DNA from: Patescibacteria group bacterium
GTDB taxonomy: Bacteria; Patescibacteriota; Saccharimonadia; UBA4664
Assembly (NCBI GenBank): GCA_028288925.1
Contig: JAQGHG010000009.1
Span: forward strand, 1 to 33,950
Reading direction: 5' to 3'
DNA length: 33,950 nt
This document shows, piece by piece, positions 23,433 through 32,215 of this stretch (the first letter of the stretch is position 1; each line of letters opens with the position of its first letter). A program made the position numbers and the translations under genes. Below the pieces are notes generated by a model. It had not been told where the DNA came from. It made no database searches and worked only from the letters and a program-made list of their open reading frames with translations.

Positions 23433-23457
23433 GGCCCCAGGATGGATTCCTGGGGCC
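23433..23457. other. 9-bp GC hairpin upstream of the glyS operon
   Basis: GGCCCCAGG-ATGGATT-CCTGGGGCC is perfect. No T-run on either strand. It sits between the small membrane-protein gene and the glyS operon promoter and could separate the two transcripts. Confidence 0.45.
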
Positions 23458-23500
23458 GGCTGGTCGGTGAGAGTCGGTCTCGGGGCGTTGATTCGAGGGG

Positions 23501-23824
23501 TCACGCTGACCAAGTACTGTGTATGAGCAGTCCGGTTAGCGTGGCGCCGACAGCGAAGTATGTCAGAAGAAATGCAAGAGGGTAGGTTCGAGAGCCGTTC
23601 TCGCTGCGGTTAGGGATGAATCGCCCGAAGAGCAAACTGCTGAGAACCAGTATGATGCCGACTGATGTTCCGGCCAAAAGGGGGTGGCCGAAGATGTACT
23701 TGTCTATTGTCCCCATGGGCATAGACGAGGCTACGCTTATGCTTGCAACTATAAAGTAGATCAATGTCGGCCCCATAGCCCAATCCGATACAGTCTTTCG
23801 GCTAGCGAGCAGACTTTTCATCAC
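23501..23824 (-). CDS. small three-TM membrane protein
   Basis: The family is not recognised. The 107-residue protein has three hydrophobic segments: MGPTLIYFIVASISVASS, GTSVGIILVLSSLLFG and LAFLLTYFAVGATLTGLL. The GTG at 23824 has AAGGGAG 7 bp upstream; the ATG directly after it is an alternative. It lies alone upstream of the glyS operon on the same strand. Confidence 0.6.
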   Translation of the reverse strand: MMKSLLASRKTVSDWAMGPTLIYFIVASISVASSMPMGTIDKYIFGHPLLAGTSVGIILVLSSLLFGRFIPNRSENGSRTYPLAFLLTYFAVGATLTGLLIHSTWSA

Positions 23825-23968
23825 CGGGGAACTCCCTTGTCGGGTAGATTTGGGTTAACTTATTAAACATTATTTTAAAACAAAAGGGAAGGGTCTAGAT
23901 TTGACCTGGGCTCGAACGAGCGGCTGTGGAGGGGTGACCAGTACGGCAGAATGTACTGCGGTTGAGGC

Positions 23969-23997
23969 TTGTCAGGCACGTCCGAGGCAGGTAAAAT
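23969..23997 (+). promoter_or_regulatory. promoter of the PhyH-family gene
   Basis: TTGTCA (23969-23974), a 17-bp spacer and TAAAAT (23992-23997). The predicted start is near 24004, leaving a ~20-nt leader with an AAGGA ribosome site. This supports the ATG at 24024 as the real start. Confidence 0.65.
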
Positions 23998-24023
23998 ACG
24001 ACCACTTCAATAAGGAAGATCCT

Positions 24024-24758
24024 ATGCTGGATGTGACTGACAGGCGACTACAATTAGACAACGAAGGATATTGTACTGTAGCGGGGGTTTTGTCTGAGCC
24101 GATGTTGCACACTCTACAGAAGCGTTTTGACGCTTTCGAGCTGCAGAAGACTTCCCGGAGTAATTTTGGTGAGTCGGGAGGGTTTGTAGAGCTGAGCTAC
24201 GAAGATCCGACTATTGCCGAAGTGCTAAGCTGGCCAATTACGCTCGAAGCTCTGGCGGCTCTTGATTTCCCTCATCCAAAATTGCACAGCTTTTATGTAT
24301 CAGCGAAGCCGCCGAAATCCGAGGCGCTAGCGTGGCATTCGGATTTATTTTATGACTATAATGCGGTTAATCCGGCAGAGCTTTTTCTGATTTATTATTT
24401 GCAAGATACGGCGCCAGGAAATGGTTGTTTGCGGGTGGTACCGGGCTCGCATTTAGATCCCAAAACAAAACAAGAACCGGTTGATGTGCCGCTGAAAGCT
24501 GGCGACCTCTTCATTGGTGATCGTCGCATCCTTCATGCGACCTACGCTAACGCTTCTGATGAGTGGCGTACCTGCATTACCATTGCTTATGCCCCGGTAT
24601 TTGATGAGCTGCCCGAATCAGTCCAGGCAATGATTGTAAATAATAGGTGTCTGCCGCCCAAGGGTTGGGACGTGGATCCAAAAGTGCAAATTAATCCGCG
24701 GCTGGCGGCCATTTTGCCAATTTATCGTGGTACGGCGAAACTCATTAACGAGCAATAG
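24024..24758 (+). CDS. phytanoyl-CoA dioxygenase (PhyH) family Fe(II)/2-oxoglutarate oxygenase
   Basis: From the chosen ATG the protein has 244 residues. The frame is open upstream, but the promoter lies inside that extension. The iron site is HSD (H105, D107 in ALAWHSDLFYDY) with the distal His H171 (RILHATYA), and the 2-oxoglutarate Arg is probably R182. GNGCLRVVPGSHL is a classical PhyH block. These enzymes hydroxylate small molecules, including lipids and natural products; the substrate here is unknown. Accessory oxygenases are uncommon in reduced CPR genomes, so transfer is possible. Confidence 0.85.
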   Translation: MLDVTDRRLQLDNEGYCTVAGVLSEPMLHTLQKRFDAFELQKTSRSNFGESGGFVELSYEDPTIAEVLSWPITLEALAALDFPHPKLHSFYVSAKPPKSEALAWHSDLFYDYNAVNPAELFLIYYLQDTAPGNGCLRVVPGSHLDPKTKQEPVDVPLKAGDLFIGDRRILHATYANASDEWRTCITIAYAPVFDELPESVQAMIVNNRCLPPKGWDVDPKVQINPRLAAILPIYRGTAKLINEQ

Positions 24759-24805
24759 ACACGAGGAAAGGCCGATCGAGGTATCGATTTAGCATATAAT
24801 GTCGA

Positions 24806-25528
24806 CTATTCGATTATTGGCCGGAAGGCCCGACCGAGGTGATGTTCATAGAAAGCATCGCAGAGCGGGAGGGTGTCGGCGGCGAGAGTGGGCGCGTCGG
24901 TGATTTGATGGACGGTGGCATAGGGATAATCGGTGAGGAGGCGCCAGAATTTGATAGCGGCGTGGCTGAAGGGCTGGGCGCCGGGTTCGGCGTCGGCGGC
25001 GCAGGCAAGGCCGCCGCGAGCGGGATCGAAGACGTAGGTGGTGCCGGGGTCGCGGCGGCCGCAGACGATGCAGGCTGCTAGCTCCGGCCGGTAACCGAGG
25101 GTCTCGAGTAGCCGCAGCTTGAACCAGAGTTCCGGCAAGGCGCCGCTGGCACCGGCGTCGACGGCCCGCAGTCCTTCGCGCAGGACGGTGTAGAGCTGGG
25201 GGTGGGCTTGGCCCGGCTCGGTGAGCCGGTCGATGGCCGTTGCCATGGCAAAGGCTAGCCCGAGGCGCTCGTAGGCGGCGACGAGCTCGTGCGGATACCA
25301 CACGAGACGGGCCGAGGTGACGACGTCGAGGTTGCGGCCGTTGGCGAGCATGAGGTTAACTTCGCCGAAGAGCTCGAGGTGGCCGGCGGCCCGGCTCTTG
25401 ATGCGCCGCACACCCTTGGCTACGGCGCTAATCTTGCCGTGTTCGGCCGTGAGAAACCGCACTACCCTATCGGCTTCGCCAAAATTGGTGCGGCCGATGA
25501 CGATACCGGTGGTTTGATAGCTGGGCAT
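24806..25528 (-). CDS. recO: DNA repair protein RecO
   Basis: RecO loads RecA with RecF/RecR and anneals single strands. The 240-residue protein begins with the OB fold (YQTTGIVIGRTNFGEADRVVRFLTAEHGKISAVAKGVRR) and has a helical C-terminal domain with a zinc-site-like CIVCGRRD ... GGLACAADA. The last two ligands are not a clean CxxC, so zinc binding may be altered. It lies 7 bp after the response regulator gene. Confidence 0.92.
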   Translation of the reverse strand: MPSYQTTGIVIGRTNFGEADRVVRFLTAEHGKISAVAKGVRRIKSRAAGHLELFGEVNLMLANGRNLDVVTSARLVWYPHELVAAYERLGLAFAMATAIDRLTEPGQAHPQLYTVLREGLRAVDAGASGALPELWFKLRLLETLGYRPELAACIVCGRRDPGTTYVFDPARGGLACAADAEPGAQPFSHAAIKFWRLLTDYPYATVHQITDAPTLAADTLPLCDAFYEHHLGRAFRPIIE

Positions 25529-25535
25529 GGGCCCC

Positions 25536-25958
25536 TTATTTTTCGGGCTTTTCGGGGTTGGTGGTCGCGTCGGAGTGACCGGCGGCTTTGAGTACTTTGA
25601 CGGCTTTGGCGACGACTTCGTCCGGCGTATGGTGGCTCTTGATGAGATAGTCGTTTACGCCCAGCGCCTTGGCGAGTTCCTGATTCATATCAACTTCAGC
25701 TTGGCCGAGATTGGTGAGTAGGATTACGGGTATTTGGCGCAGGTCCGGCTGCTTCTTGATCTCTTTGAGAACATGAAAACCATTGAGCTTGGGCATCAGG
25801 ATGTCCAAGAGAATGAGTTCGGGCTGAAACTCCTTGAGGACCGCGAGGCATTCTTCGCCATTGGTGGCGACGCGGACTTCATGACCTTCGAGTTCGAATT
25901 TTGCCTGGTACATTTCAACTAATATGGTGTCGTCTTCGACCAGTAAAATCTTTGCCAT
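25536..25958 (-). CDS. single-domain response regulator
   Basis: The 140-residue protein consists of a receiver domain plus a short charged tail with no output domain. The phosphoacceptor is D52 (LILLDILMPKLNG), the acidic pocket D9/D10, with T82 and K107 in place. It is probably phosphorylated by the upstream histidine kinase, whose gene lies 71 bp away. It would act by protein contact like CheY/DivK-type regulators. A ribosome site AAGGAGAG is present. Confidence 0.9.
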   Translation of the reverse strand: MAKILLVEDDTILVEMYQAKFELEGHEVRVATNGEECLAVLKEFQPELILLDILMPKLNGFHVLKEIKKQPDLRQIPVILLTNLGQAEVDMNQELAKALGVNDYLIKSHHTPDEVVAKAVKVLKAAGHSDATTNPEKPEK

Positions 25959-25978
25959 GAATCTCTCCTTGTTTTGTT

Positions 25979-26007
25979 AGTCTAACAGATAGGGTTTACT
26001 CCGCCAA
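25979..26007 (-). promoter_or_regulatory. promoter of the response regulator
   Basis: On the minus strand TTGGCG (26002-26007), 17 bp, then TAGACT (25979-25984) preceded by TGT. This gives a ~20-nt leader with a ribosome site, so the regulator and recO can be transcribed apart from the kinase. Confidence 0.55.
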
Positions 26008-26029
26008 CACCGATAGCGGCAACGGCTTC

Positions 26030-29000
26030 TTAGGCTAGTAGGGGTAGTTGTTTGGCGATGGGTAGCGAAAAATGAAACTTACTCCCTTTTCCTTCTTGGC
26101 TGGTGACCCAAATGCGGCCGTTGTGGGACTCTACGAGGTTTTTGACAATGTAGAGGCCAAGCCCGGTGCCGCCGGCCTGGACGCTTAAGGGGTTGAAGAT
26201 ACGGCCGAATTTGGTGAAGAGCCGGTCGATTTGGTTTTTGCTGATGCCGACGCCATGGTCCGCGACGGTGGTAATGAGCTCGTCGCCTTGGATCTTGAAA
26301 TCGATCTCTACCTCGGTGCCCGGCATTGAATATTTGATGGCGTTGTCGACCAGATTGAGGACGATTTGGTGGAGGCGGGTTTCGTCGGCGAGCACAAGCG
26401 GCAGGCGCTGGCGGCGGCGGACGTTGATCATGATCTGGTTGGCGGCGCCCTTGGCGGCGAGCTCGGAGACGACCTCGCTGATGACCGATTCCATGGCGAC
26501 CGGGCTGATGGCTAGGTTGATCTTGCCGGATTCGATGTAGGTAGCGTCCATGAGGTCCTCGACGAGGTCGATCATGCGTTGGTTGGATTGGTAGACCCGG
26601 CTGAGGTAGTGGTATTGCTTCCCGGCCAGGGCGCCAAAATCGCCCTTGAGCGTCATGGACAGGAAGCCCTTGATGGCGGTCAGCGGAGTGCGCAGCTCGT
26701 GCGAGACGATGCTGATGAAGTCGCTCTTGATCTCTTCGACCTCGCGGTCTTTGGAGGTGTTGCGGATAATGGCGATGCCCGAGGTGACACGGCCGGTGTC
26801 GTCGAAGATCGGCGAGTAACTGACCTCGGTCCAAATACGGCTGCCGGTACGGCTTTCGATGAGCTGCTCGCTCTTGGCGATGGTAATCCCCTCCCCCAGC
26901 ACGCGCTCGAGCGGCGCCAGACCGGCGCCGGCGCCTTCGGGGCCGATGGTTTTGATGATTCTGGCGAACGGCTGACCAATGGCTTCGGCGGCGTTGTACT
27001 GGGTAATTTCGGTGGAGGCGGGGTTGAAGCCGACGATGGTGCCGGAGCGGTCGAAAATCACAATCCCCTCTTCGGTGAAGCGGAAGACCGCCTCCCAGCG
27101 CTCGCGCCGGGCGTTGACGTCGTGGTAAAGATTGGCGTTTTCGACCAACACGGCTAGGCGGGTGGCTACGAGGCGGGCTAGCTTGGCATCGTGCTCGCTA
27201 AACGGCCGGTCTGAGCGCCCTACCAGCAGTACGCCCAGCGTCTTGGAATGATGAGTGATAGGGATGGCCAGGAGGTGTGCGGGGTTGTGCGACTGGGTGT
27301 TGGTGGCGCGGCGGGTCATGAAGGCTTGGGTGACCGGATGGTCGGTGTCGAGGCTGACGGTTTCGGTATCGGCCTTGCTGGGATTAAGGGTCTCGCGCCG
27401 CACGAGGTGCTGTTCGACCGGATTGTAGAGATAGATGCTCACCGATGTTGAGTTGAGCAGGGCGGCTGTCTTCGAGAGGTATTTTTGGTAGATATTGGCT
27501 ACATTGAACCCGACGATGCCGGAGAGCTCCGCTAGTTGGGAGAGTTCGCGAAGGTGACGCTGGGCTTTGGCGGCCATCTCGTTGGCTTCCACGGTTTTTT
27601 CGATAAGCGGCGTGATGTCGCGGGCGGTGGCCACCGCGCCGGTGACACATCCGGCCGCGGTAATGGGGCTGAGGGATATTTGGATGTGTTGGGCTTTGGT
27701 TTGAGAGCGTCCATAGCATATTAGACGTCTGCCTTGAAGTACTTCTTTGATGAGCTCGGCGGGGTCTTGATCGCAGACGAAGTCTTTGCGGGCGCCCATC
27801 ATGGCGAAGAACGGTTTGCCCGTAAGGTCTTCCTTGATATCGAAGAGGCGTTGCCATTCTTGGTTGTATTCGATGGTCGCACCCTTGGCATCGACCATGA
27901 TGAGCCCATCGGAGATATTGTCCTGGATGGTACGCAGCTTTTCTTTTTCCCGGTAGAGCGAGGTAACGTTGCGAATATTCATAAGCACTCCTACGGGATC
28001 GCCCTTGGTGTCGCGGTAGGGCGAATAAATGGCTTCGTAGTGGCCTGGTTTGCCTCCTTCCAGGGAGAAGTTGGTGTTTCCGGCTTGGCCCTGTGAAGCA
28101 TTGACGATGGCGGTGTGAAGCTGGGCGAGGTCGATTTTGAGCTCGCCCTGATCCACTAGCGGCGCGAGGGAAAGAGGATGCATGAGGGTCTTGGAGTTTA
28201 ACTTAAGGAGCGAACCGGCGGCCGCGTTGAAGTACCGTAGGCGATGTTGCAGGTCGAAGACGAGCAGGCCGTCGCGCATGAGGTTGCGGGTTTGCTCGAT
28301 CTCGTTGGAGACTTTTTGGAGATTGGCGTGGAGATTGGCGTTGGCAAAGGCGATGCCGGCTTGCTCGGCTAGGCTCTGGGCAAATCGGAGCTCGGAATAT
28401 ACAAAATGCCGAGGGCGCTTGGAGATGAGCCCAAGCGCGCCAACCGGCTTGCCGCCCGAAAAGATCGGCGTAAGGAGGAGCGATTTGATGCCCTCCCGGC
28501 GGGTAAGCTCGGGACGGTTGGAGATCGGAGCGTTGCTTACGTCGTAGTATTCCGTGGGGCTGGCGTTTTTGATGAGTTGGCGGGCGATGTCGGAGTCGTG
28601 TGGTACGCGCAGCGCCCGCATATACTCCTCGGAGAGGCCGATGGCTTGGTCGACATAGAATTCGTGGTCTTTGGGGTTGGAGAGCGCCAGAGCTACGGCG
28701 TCGACCTGAAAAAGCTTGTGGGCGTGCTTGAGGAGTGTGGAGGCGACCTGATCGAAGTCGAGCGAGCGCGTGATAGCTTGAGTGATGCGTTGAAGCGCCA
28801 TTGATTCGGCTAAGTTGTTGTTGACCTCCTGGTGCATCTTGAGGCGCTGCAGTGTGCCGGCGGCTTCGCGCAGGATGAGCTCGACAAGATCGGCGGCGGC
28901 TTTGGCCGGAGCGCCCCAGATGACTGCACCTCCGAGGGCTTCGCCGCGGTACTCTAGCCAATACAGCCCGGGTTGTTTGGCATTTAGCTGGGCGGCGAGC

Positions 29001-29311
29001 TGTTGGATTTGAGGCTGGCGGCTCCAGGCGGCGGGGCCCATGGTGGGCCGGTGGTCGCCGCCGATGAGCTCTGGATAGGATACCGTGTCTCGGAGGGCGG
29101 TGGGCAGGGTCTGCTCGTCGAGGTGATCGCAGAAACCAGTGGGGCCATAGGCGAATGTACTTACGGGCAGGCTGGTGGTGAGGTGGAGCAGTTTGGCCAG
29201 ATTTCGCACGAGCCGGCTCGTGGTGTCGGCGGCGGCGAGCTCAGCCAGGAGTGGGTTGAGCTTCGCGAGCGTGAGTGTTTGTTCAGCTACGCCGGGCTTT
29301 GAGAGTGCCAT
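26030..29311 (-). CDS. multi-sensor cytoplasmic histidine kinase (GAF/PAS)
   Basis: The 1093-residue protein has no membrane segment. Order from the N-terminus: a GAF-like region (~1-170), a clear GAF (~190-340), PAS (~345-470), PAS (~480-600), GAF (~615-750), PAS (~760-870), HisKA and HATPase. The phosphoacceptor His is ~871 in SIVSHELRTPLTAIKG. The N box is HQIVLNLVDNAIKYS (~981-995), and the G boxes are DHGVGI and GTGLGLYIVKN (~1048). It senses internal signals, possibly redox, gas or small ligands; none can be named. The adjacent response regulator is the likely partner. So many stacked sensors are unusual in a reduced genome. Confidence 0.92.
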   Translation of the reverse strand: MALSKPGVAEQTLTLAKLNPLLAELAAADTTSRLVRNLAKLLHLTTSLPVSTFAYGPTGFCDHLDEQTLPTALRDTVSYPELIGGDHRPTMGPAAWSRQPQIQQLAAQLNAKQPGLYWLEYRGEALGGAVIWGAPAKAAADLVELILREAAGTLQRLKMHQEVNNNLAESMALQRITQAITRSLDFDQVASTLLKHAHKLFQVDAVALALSNPKDHEFYVDQAIGLSEEYMRALRVPHDSDIARQLIKNASPTEYYDVSNAPISNRPELTRREGIKSLLLTPIFSGGKPVGALGLISKRPRHFVYSELRFAQSLAEQAGIAFANANLHANLQKVSNEIEQTRNLMRDGLLVFDLQHRLRYFNAAAGSLLKLNSKTLMHPLSLAPLVDQGELKIDLAQLHTAIVNASQGQAGNTNFSLEGGKPGHYEAIYSPYRDTKGDPVGVLMNIRNVTSLYREKEKLRTIQDNISDGLIMVDAKGATIEYNQEWQRLFDIKEDLTGKPFFAMMGARKDFVCDQDPAELIKEVLQGRRLICYGRSQTKAQHIQISLSPITAAGCVTGAVATARDITPLIEKTVEANEMAAKAQRHLRELSQLAELSGIVGFNVANIYQKYLSKTAALLNSTSVSIYLYNPVEQHLVRRETLNPSKADTETVSLDTDHPVTQAFMTRRATNTQSHNPAHLLAIPITHHSKTLGVLLVGRSDRPFSEHDAKLARLVATRLAVLVENANLYHDVNARRERWEAVFRFTEEGIVIFDRSGTIVGFNPASTEITQYNAAEAIGQPFARIIKTIGPEGAGAGLAPLERVLGEGITIAKSEQLIESRTGSRIWTEVSYSPIFDDTGRVTSGIAIIRNTSKDREVEEIKSDFISIVSHELRTPLTAIKGFLSMTLKGDFGALAGKQYHYLSRVYQSNQRMIDLVEDLMDATYIESGKINLAISPVAMESVISEVVSELAAKGAANQIMINVRRRQRLPLVLADETRLHQIVLNLVDNAIKYSMPGTEVEIDFKIQGDELITTVADHGVGISKNQIDRLFTKFGRIFNPLSVQAGGTGLGLYIVKNLVESHNGRIWVTSQEGKGSKFHFSLPIAKQLPLLA

Positions 29312-29393
29312 ACCACTTGAGCCACCTTTCTTGCTCTTAACGGTAGCATTTAGTACGGGTCACACTCAAGCATGAGACGGATTAAATGCGCTG

Positions 29394-30095
29394 TTAAGGG
29401 ATAATCTTGGACTGGGCAAGAATTTGATTAAATTCGGTCGAATACCGGTTGTTTTCGTTGATGAACACCAAGACCTTGTCGCGCACAGGTATGACAACTT
29501 CGCGGGTGGTGCGGCGGTCTTGGAATTGGCCGTTGAGGTCGTAGGCATGTTGGCCGGACACGGTGATGTCGGTTTGCTTGAGCGCGCCGCGCTTGATTTG
29601 GCTGGAGAAGGCAGCCATGAATGTTTCGGCGCTGGTTTCCTGGAGTAGGACGCGCGCGGCCGATAGCTCATCGGTGGCGTTGATGCGGCGTACAAAGTCG
29701 GGGTTGAGGATGAGGTCGATTTGCTTACCGGATTTTTCTTGGTCGATGAAGCTGCTCCAGTTTTTTGGGAATTTGATTTCGAAGGAGCCGTACTCTACCG
29801 GCGCCACGTAGGAGCGGAAGGGTGATTCGTTGGCGATGGTGTTGGCGAAGTCGTCGGCTTTTTTCTGTTCGATCTTGGCCTTGGCGGCGGCGGTTTCTTT
29901 TTGGGCGTTGACGGTCTTGGTGGCGGTGGAAGCGTTGCCGTAGGCTACGACCGCAAGGATGGCGAACGTTACCGCGCCGATACCCAGAATGACGATGAGG
30001 ATAAATAACAGCGGATTACTGCTGCTGCCGCCGGAATTGAATGGGCCGGGGCTGGTGGGCATAACGGGCATGGGAGATGGTTGGTTGGGTGGCAT
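29394..30095 (-). CDS. single-TM hypothetical protein
   Basis: The 233-residue protein has a Pro/Ser-rich N-terminus, one membrane segment (~29-50, LLFILIVILGIGAVTFAILAVV), a charged coiled-coil-like stretch (~55-90), and an outside domain of ~130 residues (FEIKFPKNWSSFI ... VVIPVRDKVLVFI). It resembles PsbP-like or lipoprotein-type folds in patterning, but no family is recognised. It has its own promoter, overlapping the 3' end of the upstream methyltransferase. Confidence 0.7.
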   Translation of the reverse strand: MPPNQPSPMPVMPTSPGPFNSGGSSSNPLLFILIVILGIGAVTFAILAVVAYGNASTATKTVNAQKETAAAKAKIEQKKADDFANTIANESPFRSYVAPVEYGSFEIKFPKNWSSFIDQEKSGKQIDLILNPDFVRRINATDELSAARVLLQETSAETFMAAFSSQIKRGALKQTDITVSGQHAYDLNGQFQDRRTTREVVIPVRDKVLVFINENNRYSTEFNQILAQSKIIP

Positions 30096-30105
30096 ATTAA
30101 TGCTT

Positions 30106-30134
30106 ATGCTACAACGTCACGACGAGTTCTTCAA
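30106..30134 (-). promoter_or_regulatory. promoter for the single-TM protein, near-leaderless
   Basis: On the minus strand TTGAAG (30129-30134), 17 bp, TAGCAT (30106-30111). The -10 ends 10 nt before the ATG at 30095, giving a leader of about 3 nt. No ribosome site. Confidence 0.5.
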
Positions 30135-30634
30135 GCTTTACGGGTCCTGGCGGCTTCGTATTCATAAATGTAGGTGTTGGCGTTGTGGCGGGCGGGGGTG
30201 CGGCCCGGGATCGCGAAGACAAATGAGATGACTCGGGTAGGCTGGGTGAGCTCGGCCGTGAGTTTGCGGTCGAGACGAGCCATGTAGCGGTCGATGAGGA
30301 ATACATAAATGATATCGGCTGGTGGGAGCTTGACGTGCCAGAAGTTGGCGAGGTGGATGGTAATGAGCCGGCGGTAGCGCCAGCAGACAATGCGCGAAAT
30401 AAGCACGAGGAACGGATTGATCTCGTAGCCGATGCACCGGATGTCTTGGGCCGCGGCGGCGCGCAAGAGACGGCCGTCGCCGGAGCCGAGGTCGATGAGC
30501 GTCTGGCCGGGTTTGAGCTCGGCCAGGGCGAGGAGGCCTCGGGTTTCGCGGCGCATGATGGGCAGATACGGCGCACCGAGCAAGGCGCCTAACGCGAAGG
30601 CGCCGACGACAACGAGGAGTATCAGTAGGAGCAT
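30131..30634 (-). CDS. membrane-anchored class I SAM-dependent methyltransferase
   Basis: The 167-residue protein starts with a membrane segment (LLLILLVVVGAFALGALLG, 2-20). A methyltransferase core follows: LKPGQTLIDLGSGDGRLL for SAM binding, GYEINP at strand 2, and ADIIYVFLI at strand 4. The pattern resembles small protein-lysine methyltransferases; the target is unknown. It lies 3 bp after xseB. Confidence 0.8.
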   Translation of the reverse strand: MLLLILLVVVGAFALGALLGAPYLPIMRRETRGLLALAELKPGQTLIDLGSGDGRLLRAAAAQDIRCIGYEINPFLVLISRIVCWRYRRLITIHLANFWHVKLPPADIIYVFLIDRYMARLDRKLTAELTQPTRVISFVFAIPGRTPARHNANTYIYEYEAARTRKA

Positions 30635-30637
30635 GGG

Positions 30638-30898
30638 CTAGGCTCCGAAGAGACCGGCTTGGCTGTCGGGGCCGGGCTGCGCGGTCTCGCCGGTGGTGGT
30701 GGCACTGAAGCGCTGCTTGATTTTTTCGACGCGGTTTTCGACCGTGACGAGGTGGGCTTTGAGCTGGCTGGCGAGCTCCATGCCGCGTTCAAACTTATCA
30801 AGGCCTTGGTCGAGGTCGACATCGGTGGATTCAAACCAAGTGGTGATGTCCTCAAGCTCCTTGAGGGCTTTTTCGAATTCGAAAGGCTTGTCTGTCAT
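30638..30898 (-). CDS. xseB: exodeoxyribonuclease VII small subunit
   Basis: XseB is the small helical subunit of exonuclease VII. The 86-residue length is typical, and the FEKALKELEDITTWFE ... LDQGLDKFERGMELASQLK block is the family signature. It overlaps the 3' end of xseA by 4 bp, so the subunits are coupled. Confidence 0.93.
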   Translation of the reverse strand: MTDKPFEFEKALKELEDITTWFESTDVDLDQGLDKFERGMELASQLKAHLVTVENRVEKIKQRFSATTTGETAQPGPDSQAGLFGA

Positions 30899-32163
30899 GG
30901 GGCAATTGTATCATGGGGGTGTAGCGGTTTGGTGACTTGAGCGCCGAGTTTGCCCTGGGCCAGCTGGATGGTAATGGCTTCGCCGGGTTTGGTCTGGGCC
31001 GGGTCGCGCAGGATGGTGCCGCCGTGGCGCACGATGGCGTAGCCGCGGCCCAGGACGGCGGTGGGATCGAGGCCGCGCAGCACGCGCTCGAGGCCGGCCA
31101 GGCGGGTGCGGCGCTCCCCTATCAGGAGCTGGCCGGAGCTGCCGAGCCGGTGCCGCAGGGTGGTGGTGCGCTCTTGGTCGGCGGCGAGGCGGTGCGATAG
31201 CCGGTCGAGGCCGCGCCAGAGTTTGGTTTCGTCGGCCTGTACGCGCTCGCGAGGGTGGCGCAGGTAGGCCTCCAGGCGTCCGAGCGCGCGGTCGACGGCC
31301 AGCTGACGGCGGTCGAGCTGCTGGCTGAGGCCGGCGTCGAGGCGGCGATTCAGGTGCTGCACGCGCGCGCCGACCTCTTGCCGGTCCGGTACCACTAGGC
31401 GCGCGGCGTCGGTGGGGGTGGCGGCGCGCAGGTCGGCGGCGTGGTCGGCCAGCGAGGTGTCGATTTCGTGGCCCACTCCCACCACGATGGGCGTGCGGCT
31501 AGCGGCCACGGCGCGCGTTACCGGCTCGGTCGAGAAGGCGATGAGGTCCTCGAGCGAGCCGCCGCCGCGGATCAGCACGAGCACGTCGGCCGGATCACTG
31601 AGTTGGTTGAAGTACTCAAGCGCGCCGATGATCTGATCCGGCGCGGTGGCCCCCTGTACCGTCACATCGGCTAGCAGCACTTCTACGCCGCTCCAGCGGG
31701 CGTTGAGAATCTTGATGAAGTCGCTGTAGGCCGCCGATGTGGCCGACGTGATGAGGCCGATGCGCCGTGGAAACGGTGGCAGCGGGCGTTTGCGTGTGGG
31801 ATCAAACAGCCCCTCCCCCGCTAGCTTCTTCTTGAGCAGCTCCAGAGCGCGGCGCAACTCCCCTTCTCCGGCCAGCTGGATATCGCGCACGGTGAGGCTG
31901 AAACGCGAACTCTTCGGGAAGACTTTGGGTGAGCCTGTTACCCGCACTTTCATACCGTCTTCGATGGGTAGTTTGAGGTCGCGGGCCATCATGAAGCAAT
32001 TTAGAACGCCATTCTCATCTTTGAGGTCAAAAAAGACGAATTTTCCCTGATTGATCTTAAAACTCGATACTTCCCCTTCGACCGTTACTTGTGGGTAGGC
32101 AAATCCGAGAGTTTCATTAATGATCTTAATAAATTCGCTGACAGAGATGACTTGGGGATTCAT
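30895..32163 (-). CDS. xseA: exodeoxyribonuclease VII large subunit
   Basis: XseA is the catalytic subunit that degrades single-stranded DNA into oligonucleotides. From the chosen ATG it has 422 residues. The N-terminal OB fold (VTVEGEVSSFKINQGKFVFFDLKDENGVLNCFM type) leads to the catalytic core with RIGLITSATSAAYSDF, LIRGGGSLEDLIAFS and GVGHEIDTSLADHAADLRAATPTDAA, followed by a long coiled coil. An upstream in-frame start (32241) would place a terminator and promoter inside the gene, so 32163 is chosen. Confidence 0.94.
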   Translation of the reverse strand: MNPQVISVSEFIKIINETLGFAYPQVTVEGEVSSFKINQGKFVFFDLKDENGVLNCFMMARDLKLPIEDGMKVRVTGSPKVFPKSSRFSLTVRDIQLAGEGELRRALELLKKKLAGEGLFDPTRKRPLPPFPRRIGLITSATSAAYSDFIKILNARWSGVEVLLADVTVQGATAPDQIIGALEYFNQLSDPADVLVLIRGGGSLEDLIAFSTEPVTRAVAASRTPIVVGVGHEIDTSLADHAADLRAATPTDAARLVVPDRQEVGARVQHLNRRLDAGLSQQLDRRQLAVDRALGRLEAYLRHPRERVQADETKLWRGLDRLSHRLAADQERTTTLRHRLGSSGQLLIGERRTRLAGLERVLRGLDPTAVLGRGYAIVRHGGTILRDPAQTKPGEAITIQLAQGKLGAQVTKPLHPHDTIAP

Positions 32164-32171
32164 GTGGTCTA

Positions 32172-32177
32172 AGTATA
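32172..32177 (-). promoter_or_regulatory. -10 box for leaderless xseA
   Basis: TATACT on the minus strand ends 8 nt before the xseA ATG. It directly follows the terminator of the upstream gene. No convincing -35. Confidence 0.5.
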
Positions 32178-32185
32178 ACTGACCC

Positions 32186-32208
32186 AAAAGAAAACCGCCC
32201 GGAGGCGG
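32186..32208 (-). terminator. Rho-independent terminator of the nuclease-like gene
   Basis: On the minus strand CCGCC-TCCG-GGCGG is followed by TTTTCTTTT. It lies 8 bp after the stop of the gene at 32216-32701. Confidence 0.8.
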
Positions 32209-32215
32209 AGTTCCT

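Noticed and set aside
23893-23940. CTCGAACGAG-like T-arm as a tRNA
   Set aside because: The flanking bases cannot form T-stem, acceptor or anticodon arms on either strand.
23901-24023. 41-codon N-terminal extension of the PhyH-family gene
   Set aside because: Contains the likely promoter; the ATG at 24024 has a ribosome site and begins the family homology.
24795-24800. TATAAT on the plus strand at the 3' end of recO, as an antisense promoter
   Set aside because: No -35 or TGn and no downstream plus-strand gene; probably chance in an AT-rich junction.
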